20,361 nucleotides of DNA, taken from an uncultured Eubacteriales bacterium (lineage in GTDB: Bacteria > Bacillota > Clostridia > Oscillospirales > Oscillospiraceae). The stretch lies in contig URDK01000044.1 of NCBI GenBank assembly GCA_900546485.1, forward strand, positions 1-20,361, in the 5' to 3' direction. Below, piece after piece: positions 1 to 5,851 of this stretch. The translations under genes and the position numbers were made by a program. The notes beneath the pieces were generated by a model, which did no database searches, was not told the origin of the DNA, and was given only the letters and a program-made list of their open reading frames with translations. The stretch's first letter is position 1; every line of letters starts with the position of its first letter.

Positions 1-67
1 TGCCTCTGGACTCCACCACCTTTGAAAAGGTGGACGAAACTTTCATTCGCGCGCGGAGCGCGCCGCG
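1..67. repeat. Palindromic intergenic sequence at the left edge (possible dispersed repeat)
   Basis: Two inverted repeats are visible. CCACCT at about 16-21 faces AGGTGG at 28-33 (CCACCTTTGAAAAGGTGG), and a GC-rich CGCGCG-GAG-CGCGCC palindrome lies at about 51-65, directly after the stop codon of the minus-strand membrane protein. Neither arm is followed by a clear T-tract, so a standard terminator is not convincing. The first palindrome looks like the small intergenic repeats found in many copies in GC-rich gut Clostridia. That is recollection and inference, and one window cannot show copy number. Confidence 0.35.
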
Positions 68-1702
68 TTAGAGCAGGCAATAGTGGGAGCTGCGGAGCCA
101 GCTTTTATCACCGAAGATCACGTTGAAGCTGTCGCTCAGGTCGGCAAAGGGGTATTGCGGGGCGCTCTGGTGGTAATACACCACGGTGCCGAACACCGTG
201 CCGCTGCCCTCCAGCTCGACGCCGGCGTCATAGGTATAGGCCAGCCAGCCGTGCACGTCCTCCGCGCCGAAGGGTATCGAAAACTCCACATAGGGCTCGT
301 ACTGCGTGTGGCCCAGCTTCTCGAGAGAGTGCTCGTTCCAAAATAGGCCGAATTCGCCGAGCTCCTCCGCCTTCAAACCGCCGCCGAGGCTCACCTCCAG
401 CGGCGCAGCCAGCTCCTCGCCGTCCTTCGTGTACAGCAGGCAGGCCGCAAAATCGCTCACGGCCTCGTTCCCGTCCGGCTCCGCCCGCAGCGCCTCCTGC
501 AAGTTGAACCGCGGCGGCTCCAGCCAGCGGAAGGCCGAGTAAAACCGCGTCCGCCCGTCCGCAAGGTACACGGCCCAGACCCCGAGTTCCAGCCGCTCCG
601 TGTCCGGCGTCTCAGCCGTGTTCTCGTCCGTTACCACGCCCTTCACCTCAGCTGCGCCCTCGCAGAGCGTGAGCTCCGCCTCCGTCAGTGACCCGGCCAG
701 CCACTCCGGCATGCCCAGCTCCACCAGCTCGGCGCGCGCCTGCGCAGTTTCGGCCGTCTCGAAGGGCTCCGCCTCGGCGCTCTTCAGCCTCGGCCCGAGC
801 AGAAGCGCGGGCACGAGCAGCGCCGCAATGACCAGCGCGTAGAGCGCGAACACGGCCCGGGCACTGAGCCGCACCGGCACCGGCGCTATCCGATAGCCCC
901 GGCCCGCCAGCGCCCGGCCCTGGCGCCGCAGCAGCACGAGCAGAGCGATATACAGCGCGGCGGCCGAGAGCGCGCGCAGCCAGGCGTCCTCATAGCTCCG
1001 GGCAGGGGCAAGGGTCTCAAGCAGCGCTATGACGACGACCCCGGCATAGGCGGCCGCGGCCCAGAGCCCCAGGTCTTGCGGCCTTTCCACAGCCCCTATC
1101 TGATGCCTCCGGATATGACGACGCAGCAGTGCAAGCAGCGCGATATACAGCGCGGCGGCGACGAGCACGCGCGGCAAGGCGTTCCCATCGCTCCGGGCGG
1201 GGACAAGGGTCTCAAGCAGCGCTATGGCCACGACCCCGGCGTAGGCGGCAGCAGACCAGAACGAGAGGTCGCGGGGCCCTTCGCCCGATGTCGCGGAGAA
1301 GGCCGTGCGGATGCCGGAGCGCAGCCCCAGCAAAAGCGTGAAGTTCAGAACTATGCCAGCTGCCGATGTGAAATAGCCCAGCGCGCCGAAATATTCAGGG
1401 CGGACCGCACCCGCGGCGATGCCGAGCGCGCGCATTATGAGCAGCACGATGGATGCTGCATACGCTATTGCGAAGCCGCGCGCGCTGCGTCTCAGGCTGC
1501 GGAAGCCGAGGAACACGAGCACGGAGCCGACGCAGGGCAGAATGAATTGGAGATAGACAAGCTCCAGCCGGAAGGTCACGAGCGCGAGACCCCAGAGGAT
1601 GTACTTCATGGCGCGGCTCCAGGGCTCGGCCTGCTCCTCAGGCGGGGGAGGGAGCTCGCCCGCGGCCTCGGCGAGCAGGAGGTCATATTCATGCTCGCTC
1701 AC
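68..1702 (-). CDS. Multi-pass membrane protein, candidate anti-sigma partner
   Basis: This 544-residue protein has a short acidic, proline-rich cytoplasmic N-terminus (residues 1-30, with a PPPPEE stretch). Roughly nine hydrophobic segments follow between residues 33 and 302, then a soluble C-terminal part of about 240 residues, probably outside the membrane. Residues 145-196 and 210-261 are near copies, for example AAYAGVV-IALLETL-PARS in both. The start is a GTG at 1702 that overlaps the sigma factor stop codon as GTGA, with GGAGGTGAGGGG just upstream. The 4-base overlap points to translational coupling. Membrane proteins encoded directly after ECF sigma genes are often anti-sigma factors, but no zinc-finger anti-sigma motif (HxxxCxxC) is visible, so the role is inferred. 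No enzyme domain was recognised. Confidence 0.75.
   Translation of the reverse strand: MSEHEYDLLLAEAAGELPPPPEEQAEPWSRAMKYILWGLALVTFRLELVYLQFILPCVGSVLVFLGFRSLRRSARGFAIAYAASIVLLIMRALGIAAGAVRPEYFGALGYFTSAAGIVLNFTLLLGLRSGIRTAFSATSGEGPRDLSFWSAAAYAGVVAIALLETLVPARSDGNALPRVLVAAALYIALLALLRRHIRRHQIGAVERPQDLGLWAAAAYAGVVVIALLETLAPARSYEDAWLRALSAAALYIALLVLLRRQGRALAGRGYRIAPVPVRLSARAVFALYALVIAALLVPALLLGPRLKSAEAEPFETAETAQARAELVELGMPEWLAGSLTEAELTLCEGAAEVKGVVTDENTAETPDTERLELGVWAVYLADGRTRFYSAFRWLEPPRFNLQEALRAEPDGNEAVSDFAACLLYTKDGEELAAPLEVSLGGGLKAEELGEFGLFWNEHSLEKLGHTQYEPYVEFSIPFGAEDVHGWLAYTYDAGVELEGSGTVFGTVVYYHQSAPQYPFADLSDSFNVIFGDKSWLRSSHYCLL
920..1270 (-). repeat. Tandem in-frame duplication inside the membrane protein gene
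   Basis: Two units, 1115-1270 (residues 145-196) and 920-1075 (residues 210-261), are offset by 195 bases, exactly 65 codons. Their proteins match along most of about 52 residues, and the DNA also shares long blocks such as gatatacagcgcggcgg and caagggtctcaagcagcgct. The high DNA identity suggests a recent duplication. Each unit encodes two hydrophobic segments joined by a short PARS-containing loop. Confidence 0.8.
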
Positions 1703-2214
1703 AGCCCCTCACCTCCCAGCTTTGCGCGCAGGCGCTTTTTGATCCGGTAGAGCCGCCCCTCGACGGCGCGCTCGGTCATCCCCAGCTCCGCCGCGAGCTG
1801 GGCGGTGGTCTGGAGATAGTAGTATTTGCGGTAAAAGAGCCGACGGTCGGCCTCTCCGAGCTCGGCGAGCGCGGCGCGCAGCCTTTCCGCGCGCTCACGG
1901 CGCAGCAGCTCCTCCTCGGGACCGGGCGCGGAGTCGGCCAGCTCCTCGCCTAGCGTTTCGGCGGCGAGGGCGCCCTTGCGGCGGCGCTCGCGCAGGCAGT
2001 CTATGGCCGTGCTTCGGCAGAGCAGCGAGAGCCAGGTGGACACCGCGCCGCGCGCCGGGTCGTAGTCGGGAAAGCGCTCCACGGCTCTGAGCCAGACCCG
2101 CGAGAGGCAGTCCTCGACCGCCTCATCCTCGCGCAGTATGCCCCGCGCGATGTATTCGAGCATGCCGGAGTATTGCTCCATCAGCTCCTCAAGTCGTATC
2201 TCCGCGTCCCTCAC
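1699..2214 (-). CDS. ECF-like RNA polymerase sigma factor
   Basis: A sigma-70 family protein of about 171 residues. Region 2 runs from roughly residue 10 to 75, with the region 2.3/2.4-like stretch AVSTWLSLLCRSTAIDCLRE. A Glu-rich linker follows, then region 4 at about residues 110-165 with the helix-turn-helix TTAQLAAELGMTERAVEGRL. Reading extends upstream to 2331, but that part lies in the rubredoxin terminator. The GTG at 2212-2214 (AAGGATAGAGAGGG upstream) is preferred because a TATGATAAT -10-like sequence at about 2257-2266 would put the transcript start downstream of the ATG at 2274. The length fits ECF sigma factors. It overlaps the following membrane protein gene by 4 bases. The regulon and signal are unknown. 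Confidence 0.88.
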   Translation of the reverse strand: MRDAEIRLEELMEQYSGMLEYIARGILREDEAVEDCLSRVWLRAVERFPDYDPARGAVSTWLSLLCRSTAIDCLRERRRKGALAAETLGEELADSAPGPEEELLRRERAERLRAALAELGEADRRLFYRKYYYLQTTAQLAAELGMTERAVEGRLYRIKKRLRAKLGGEGL

Positions 2215-2292
2215 CCCCTCTCTATCCTTATATACGCGCCTCGACGGAAAATCCCACGCATTATCATACCGCATTTTTGGTTCCGGTGCGCA

Positions 2293-2326
2293 AAAAAAGA
2301 GCCGATGGGGAAAACCCATCGGCTCT
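2293..2326 (-). terminator. Rho-independent terminator of the rubredoxin gene
   Basis: Read on the minus strand, GAGCCGATGGG pairs with CCCATCGGCTC around a TTTT loop and is followed by a run of seven T. It lies 13 bases past the rubredoxin stop codon. It also overlaps the upstream extension of the sigma factor reading frame, which argues against the longest sigma factor start. Confidence 0.92.
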
Positions 2327-2338
2327 CGCATATGTGGT

Positions 2339-2494
2339 TTACTCTTTCTCGAACATGTCCTTGCTCAGGCCGCAGACGGGGCAGACCCAATCGGCGGGGA
2401 CATCTTCCCAGGCAGTGCCGGGGGCGACGCCGTTGTCGGGATCGCCGACGGCGGGGTCATAAACATAGCCGCAGGGGCAGACGTACTTATCCAT
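2339..2494 (-). CDS. Rubredoxin with a shortened first metal knuckle
   Basis: A 51-residue rubredoxin, a small cytoplasmic electron carrier with one Fe(Cys)4 centre. It typically passes electrons to rubrerythrins or oxygen and superoxide reductases. The family core is present: GYVYDPAVGDPDNGVAPGT, then WEDVPADW, then the second pair CPVCG (C38, C41). The first pair reads C6-P-C8-G-Y, so only one residue separates the cysteines where the family usually has two (CxxCGY). The ATG at 2492-2494 follows AAAAGGAGCGAATATA. It sits near reverse rubrerythrin and perR, in keeping with oxygen defence. Whether the odd knuckle still binds iron normally cannot be told from sequence. Confidence 0.93.
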   Translation of the reverse strand: MDKYVCPCGYVYDPAVGDPDNGVAPGTAWEDVPADWVCPVCGLSKDMFEKE

Positions 2495-2578
2495 TATATT
2501 CGCTCCTTTTAAATTATTGAAGGTGTATGCTTGGCAGAAGCGGCGCTCCAGTGGGCCACCGCATCTCAACTTACTTGG

Positions 2579-2607
2579 ATTTTAGCAGAAAATCCCCTGT
2601 ATTGCAA
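2579..2607 (-). promoter_or_regulatory. Predicted promoter of the rubredoxin gene
   Basis: On the minus strand TTGCAA (2607-2602) is followed after exactly 17 bases by TAAAAT (2584-2579), with an upstream TGC giving an extended -10 (TGCTAAAAT). Transcription would start near 2572 and leave a leader of about 75-80 bases before the ATG at 2494. Confidence 0.6.
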
Positions 2608-2675
2608 GCAATATCTGAAGGTAGCTTACTTACAGGACGTTGTTGGCATAACAAATAAGGGCTGTCCGTCATGCC

Positions 2676-2903
2676 TTAGTCTCTGAAATCAAAAAGGTCT
2701 TTCGGCTGAATGCCAAGTACTTCACACATTTTGAACATCACGTCAAATGAAACTCCGACGTTGCCAAGCTCTATCGCGCTGATATGGCTCCGGTCTATAT
2801 CTACCAGCTCTGCAAGCTGGAGCTGTGTCAGCTTTCGACGTTTGCGATAGTACACCACATTCAAGCCGAACTTTTCATATAAGCCTTTGTATTCTGCTTT
2901 CAT
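2676..2903 (-). CDS. XRE-family helix-turn-helix regulator
   Basis: A 75-residue protein made almost wholly of one Cro/C1-type helix-turn-helix domain. RKRRKLTQLQLAELVDIDRS and HISAIELG span about residues 20-47, followed by FDVMFKMCEVLGIQPKDLFD, the usual closing helices. Such stand-alone domains bind operator DNA as dimers. The ATG at 2903 is chosen over a GTG at 2912 because GAGGTG lies 6 bases before it. Base composition is more AT-rich than most neighbours. It is transcribed away from the lipoprotein gene at 3043, and the shared upstream region (2904-3042) carries a strong promoter and an inverted repeat, so control of itself or of that gene is plausible but not shown. Confidence 0.9.
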   Translation of the reverse strand: MKAEYKGLYEKFGLNVVYYRKRRKLTQLQLAELVDIDRSHISAIELGNVGVSFDVMFKMCEVLGIQPKDLFDFRD

Positions 2904-2907
2904 GCAG

Positions 2908-2935
2908 CTCACCTCATCCTTAATAATAAGGTGAG
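2908..2935 (-). promoter_or_regulatory. Inverted repeat over the XRE ribosome site (operator or RNA hairpin)
   Basis: CTCACCT (2908-2914) faces AGGTGAG (2929-2935) across a 14-base spacer that itself contains CCTTA-ATAA-TAAGG. The arm nearest the gene contains the Shine-Dalgarno GAGGTGA. A TATTAT -10-like sequence (17 bases from a weak TTTATT) lies in the spacer. The site could bind the XRE protein as an autoregulatory operator, or fold in RNA and hide the ribosome site. Confidence 0.5.
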
Positions 2936-2975
2936 CATAAGCAGCAATAAACCTTGTTAAACAACCGAAGCGCTA

Positions 2976-3004
2976 TTGACACAAGTCATTTTGCAGACTA
3001 TAAT
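2976..3004 (+). promoter_or_regulatory. Consensus promoter of the lipoprotein gene
   Basis: TTGACA (2976-2981), a spacer of exactly 17 bases, then TATAAT (2999-3004) gives a perfect match to the vegetative sigma-A consensus. A second TATAAT occurs at 3013-3018 without a good -35. Transcription would begin around 3011, about 30 bases before the ATG at 3043. Confidence 0.8.
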
Positions 3005-3042
3005 TTCCTTGGTATAATTTATGAAGGAGTTGTGGAATCAAG

Positions 3043-4221
3043 ATGAAGAACACGAGGGCCAGGGAGATTTGCTCATTATTGACAAGCGCCATTTTACTGA
3101 TTTTTGCTTTCTCTGCCTGCGGGGCTCAAACTCCGGAGAAACAGATCCTTGGAGAATGGAATTCTGCTGACCGCGAAATTGTGTGGATATTTTACGAGGA
3201 TGGAAATATGGTCGGTGGAGACGGGGGTGATTATGACGGCGGCCAATGGTCTATCGATGATACGACGCTCAGCATAAGCGCGGTTTATGAAACCGTTGTT
3301 TTCAATTATGAATTAGACGGAAGAACACTCAAACTGTATGAAAACGGTGAATTGACCGGGATACTCTACAAAGTAACAGACAAACCGATAGATTTTACTT
3401 ATTCTGCTGATATGGAGTCTGAGCTTGTAGCCCGCCTGGAGGACTCTGAAACGTTTTCGCAGATTCTGTCAAGGTTTGATAACCTGACTTCATACGTACA
3501 CACAGGAAGCGAAGGCAATATAAACGAGAATGGCGACGTTGGTATTTACTATACGATTGAGTGCGCCATTCCATACAAATATGTGACCGAAGAAGACTCT
3601 TACGCCGTGTCCTTCGCGTACTCTCCTTTTGCCGACGACTTCTATTATGACGGCGGCGCGAACTTCCCCGAGGAGAAAGAATACATATGGGATGAAGCCG
3701 GCGTGGCCGGTGAAATCGACGTCGACTTTTTTGCCGAACTCTATCCCGATGAAAACGTGGTTGCCTGCGAGCTAATTCAGATAGAGACAGAGGAAAAGCG
3801 CGCAGATATGACATTTCATGTTTCCATTGATGAGAGCCACAGCTACGCGCTTGAGCATAAGGTTTGTGAAGTATCCGTCAGCTATTATGCAGACACCGAT
3901 ACATATGATTCCGATTCGGGGCGCGACTGGATTGAAAATACTTTCGATTGGACGAATATGTGCGGAACCTGGAGCTACGCTAACGAAAGGTATGCTTTAA
4001 GCGTGACGATACACTCTATCGACGATGTGAATAAAAGCATTGACATGTCGTGGGAATTCGACGGCATAAGCGGCCGGGACACTTACGAATTCAGCCGAGA
4101 CTGGAATGGATCATTTGGGGTGACAGTCAAAAACGAGGATAATGGGATCGCGTTCAGCATCTGGTTTGACCCGGACGATGGGGTCAGTTATAACTATAAC
4201 GATATGAGCAAGATCGGCTGA
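3043..4221 (+). CDS. Predicted lipoprotein of unknown function
   Basis: A 392-residue protein with a type II signal peptide: basic start MKNTRAR, hydrophobic stretch to residue 25, and lipobox FSAC with lipidated cysteine C26. It should be anchored on the outer face of the membrane. Residues about 36-110 (GEWNSADREIVWIFYEDG, then YDGGQWSIDDTTLSI and GRTLKLYENGELTGILYKV) resemble the small beta-rich DUF5640-like domains common in clostridial lipoproteins; this match is from memory. The rest is acidic, aromatic-rich and unrecognised. AAGGAG lies 13 bases before the ATG, a rather long gap. Codon use is clearly more AT-rich than that of the flanking genes, which suggests acquisition by transfer. 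It diverges from the XRE gene. Confidence 0.85.
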   Translation: MKNTRAREICSLLTSAILLIFAFSACGAQTPEKQILGEWNSADREIVWIFYEDGNMVGGDGGDYDGGQWSIDDTTLSISAVYETVVFNYELDGRTLKLYENGELTGILYKVTDKPIDFTYSADMESELVARLEDSETFSQILSRFDNLTSYVHTGSEGNINENGDVGIYYTIECAIPYKYVTEEDSYAVSFAYSPFADDFYYDGGANFPEEKEYIWDEAGVAGEIDVDFFAELYPDENVVACELIQIETEEKRADMTFHVSIDESHSYALEHKVCEVSVSYYADTDTYDSDSGRDWIENTFDWTNMCGTWSYANERYALSVTIHSIDDVNKSIDMSWEFDGISGRDTYEFSRDWNGSFGVTVKNEDNGIAFSIWFDPDDGVSYNYNDMSKIG

Positions 4222-4256
4222 TGCGTCTGCCTTAACGTGGCTGCACCCATTACATC

Positions 4257-4296
4257 AAAAAGAGAGGGAACCGGTTTCCCGATTCCCTCTCAAAAA
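4257..4296 (-). terminator. Terminator of the rubrerythrin gene
   Basis: GAGAGGGAA (4262-4270) pairs with TTCCCTCTC (4283-4291) across 12 bases. On the minus strand the stem is followed by TTTTTGATG, a normal rho-independent terminator. It lies between the converging lipoprotein and rubrerythrin genes. The plus-strand side has no T-tract (CAAAAAG), so it serves mainly the minus strand. Confidence 0.85.
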
Positions 4297-4318
4297 GTGC
4301 TTCTTTATCCGGTTTGGA

Positions 4319-4864
4319 TTAGCCGAAGTAACGCTCCAGCAGGCCCTTGAAAGCCTTGCCGTGACGGGCCTCGTCGCGAGCCATCTCGTGAACGGTGTCG
4401 TGGATGGCGTCGAGATTCAGCTGCTTCGCGAGCTTGGCCAGCTCGAACTTGCCGGCGGTGGCGCCGTTCTCGGCCTCAACGCGCATCTCGAGGTTCTTCT
4501 TGGTGGAGTCGGTGACGACCTCGCCCAGCAGCTCGGCGAACTTCGCGGCGTGCTCGGCCTCTTCCCAGGCGGCCTTCTCCCAGTACAGGCCGATCTCGGG
4601 GTAACCCTCGCGGTGAGCGACGCGGGCCATGGCCAGGTACATGCCGACCTCGGTGCACTCGCCCTCAAAATTCATGCGGAGACCGGAGATTATCTCGTCG
4701 GGGGAACCCTGAGCGACGCCGACAACATGCTCGGCAGCCCAGGACATCTCGCCCTGCTCAACCTTCTTGAACTTCTCGGCCGGAGCCTTGCACTGCGGGC
4801 ACTTCTCCGGAGGAGTGTCGCCCTCGTGTACGTAACCACAAACGCTGCAGATCCACTTTGCCAT
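4319..4864 (-). CDS. Reverse rubrerythrin
   Basis: A 181-residue cytoplasmic non-haem iron protein. The rubredoxin-type domain comes first (C6-S-V-C9 and C22-P-Q-C25), then a ferritin-like four-helix diiron domain with E102-A-E-H105 and E165-A-R-H168 among the expected ligands. This order is that of reverse rubrerythrins, which in Clostridia act as NADH-dependent peroxide (and oxygen) reductases with rubredoxin-type electron donors. The ATG at 4862-4864 follows GGGAGGAAAAACATC. It is downstream of perR but separated by a terminator, so it probably has its own promoter. Known PerR regulons often include such genes. Confidence in the family is high; the exact electron donor is inferred from the rubredoxin gene about 1.8 kb away. 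Confidence 0.95.
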   Translation of the reverse strand: MAKWICSVCGYVHEGDTPPEKCPQCKAPAEKFKKVEQGEMSWAAEHVVGVAQGSPDEIISGLRMNFEGECTEVGMYLAMARVAHREGYPEIGLYWEKAAWEEAEHAAKFAELLGEVVTDSTKKNLEMRVEAENGATAGKFELAKLAKQLNLDAIHDTVHEMARDEARHGKAFKGLLERYFG

Positions 4865-4883
4865 GATGTTTTTCCTCCCGTAA

Positions 4884-4914
4884 TTTATAATTGTTTCTGA
4901 ATATGTTATGTAAA
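4884..4914 (-). promoter_or_regulatory. Weak candidate promoter and Per half-site before rubrerythrin
   Basis: On the minus strand TTTACA (4914-4909) precedes TATAAA (4889-4884) with a long 19-base spacer. On the plus strand TTATAAT (4885-4891) matches one half of the known Per box, but the second half is not recognisable. A promoter is needed here because a terminator lies just upstream. Confidence 0.35.
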
Positions 4915-4937
4915 AAACGGCTAGACCGCCGTTTTTT
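4912..4937 (-). terminator. Terminator overlapping the perR stop codon
   Basis: On the minus strand AAAAAACGGC pairs with GCCGTTTTTT around a 6-base loop, a perfect 10-bp stem ending in six T. The perR stop codon TAG (4923-4921) lies at the junction of loop and stem, so the last codons of perR also form the terminator. Confidence 0.88.
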
Positions 4938-5322
4938 GCCCGTTCAGGCAGTTTTGGCAGGTTCCGGAGAAGCTCAGGGAGTGACCCGTCACCGAGCCGC
5001 CCGTCTCGCGCTCGACCTCCTTGTCCAGCGCGCTGAGGCAGGGGGAGCAGACGTCCAACACCCGGCCGCATTCGGAGCAGATGAAGTGCGCGTGCGGCCG
5101 CGTATCCGCGTCGTACCGCTCCTGTCCCGCAACTGTGCCGACGCTCACAACATCGCCGTCGCGGACGAACATCGCCAGATTCCGATACACCGTGCCGAGA
5201 CTCAGGTCCGGATACTCCTGCTTCAGCCTCGAGTACAGCATCTCAGCGCTCGGATGCTCCGTCGTGTTCCGCAGGGCCTCAAGTATAGCTTCTCGTTTTT
5301 TGCTGTACTTGCGCGCCTCCAT
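4921..5322 (-). CDS. perR: Peroxide-responsive repressor, PerR type of the Fur family
   Basis: A 133-residue Fur-family metalloregulator. The N-terminal winged helix contains HPSAEMLYSRL and LSLGTVYRNLAMF. The dimerisation part carries two CxxC pairs (C82/C85 and C122/C125) for structural zinc. All five residues aligned with the regulatory metal site of Bacillus subtilis PerR appear present: H23, D71, H77, H79 and an aspartate (D90), which favours PerR over Fur. PerR senses peroxide by metal-catalysed histidine oxidation and represses peroxide defence genes. The start ATG at 5320-5322 has GGAGG 6 bases before it; a TTG at 5334 is less likely. Reverse rubrerythrin lies next to it. A palindrome upstream suggests autoregulation. 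Confidence 0.88.
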   Translation of the reverse strand: MEARKYSKKREAILEALRNTTEHPSAEMLYSRLKQEYPDLSLGTVYRNLAMFVRDGDVVSVGTVAGQERYDADTRPHAHFICSECGRVLDVCSPCLSALDKEVERETGGSVTGHSLSFSGTCQNCLNGQKTAV

Positions 5323-5339
5323 TGTTACCTCCAAAACAA

Positions 5340-5354
5340 TAATAATTCTTATTA
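5340..5354. promoter_or_regulatory. Candidate Per/Fur box over the perR transcription start
   Basis: TAATAA-TTC-TTATTA is a perfect palindrome (6-3-6). It is 15 bp long, like the known Per box (TTATAATnATTATAA), and similarly AT-rich, although its symmetry is not a clean 7-1-7. It lies about 8-22 bases downstream of the predicted -10, where a bound repressor would block the polymerase. Confidence 0.5.
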
Positions 5355-5361
5355 CGATGTG

Positions 5362-5390
5362 ATAATACCACAGCCCTGCGCGTTTGTAAA
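5362..5390 (-). promoter_or_regulatory. Predicted promoter of perR
   Basis: On the minus strand TTTACA (5390-5385) is followed after exactly 17 bases by TATTAT (5367-5362), each one base from consensus. It starts 3 bases after the stop codon of the CBS gene, so perR is likely both read through from upstream and transcribed by itself. Confidence 0.65.
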
Positions 5391-5393
5391 GAG

Positions 5394-5849
5394 CTATTTT
5401 GAATTTTCCTCAGATTTTTTTGGGGCCTGCGCGCGGCGAAGGTTGGAGGAGATATCGGCGAGGGCGGCGGCGGCCTCCATGTCGCAGCGGCGGGCCATAT
5501 CCGCGATGGAGACCATGCCGACGAGCCTGCCGCCGTCGACGACGGGCAGGCGGCGGACCTGATCGCCGCGCATGAGGCGCGCGGCCTCGGAGACGTCGGC
5601 TCCGGGCGAGGCGGTGACCACGCCGCGGCTCATTATCTCGCGTATCTCCAGCGTTCTGGGGTCGGCTCCGGCGGCGACGCAGCGGAGCACGATGTCGCGG
5701 TCGGTGATGATGCCGCGCAGCTTGCCGCTGTCGTCCGTTACGGGCAGCGCGCCGAGGTTCATGCGCTTCAAAAGCCGCGCCGCGGCGATCACCGGTTCCT
5801 TCTGGCCTATGCTCACGACCCTGCCGGACATTATATCGGATACCTTCAT
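5394..5849 (-). CDS. Two-CBS-domain protein
   Basis: A 151-residue protein of two tandem CBS domains. The first (about residues 1-58) begins MKVSDIMSGRVVSIGQ and ends LRGIITDRDIVLR. The second (about 69-125) begins EIMSRGVVTASPGADVSEAA and ends LVGMVSIADMAR. Pairs of CBS domains form a Bateman module that binds adenine nucleotides or similar ligands and usually controls a partner protein; here no effector domain is attached. The polar tail (126-151) is lysine- and serine-rich. The ATG at 5847-5849 has GGGAGG 12 bases upstream, and that ribosome site lies in a hairpin arm. It sits between spoIIP and perR on the same strand. Ligand and target are unknown. Confidence 0.92.
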   Translation of the reverse strand: MKVSDIMSGRVVSIGQKEPVIAAARLLKRMNLGALPVTDDSGKLRGIITDRDIVLRCVAAGADPRTLEIREIMSRGVVTASPGADVSEAARLMRGDQVRRLPVVDGGRLVGMVSIADMARRCDMEAAAALADISSNLRRAQAPKKSEENSK

Positions 5850-5851
5850 TA

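Noticed and set aside
3013..3018. Second TATAAT before the lipoprotein gene as another promoter.
   Set aside because: No -35 element lies at a suitable distance, and the perfect promoter just upstream explains expression.
2673..4234. Direct repeat TGCCTTA at 2673-2679 and 4228-4234 flanking the XRE-lipoprotein pair, as a possible target-site duplication.
   Set aside because: Seven bases is too short to be meaningful in a window of this size, and the left copy overlaps the XRE stop codon. No integrase or inverted ends accompany it.
4361..4900. Long plus-strand open frame across the reverse rubrerythrin gene.
   Set aside because: It is antisense to a gene with clear rubredoxin and diiron motifs. 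High GC keeps opposite frames open, and no ribosome site or family match supports it.
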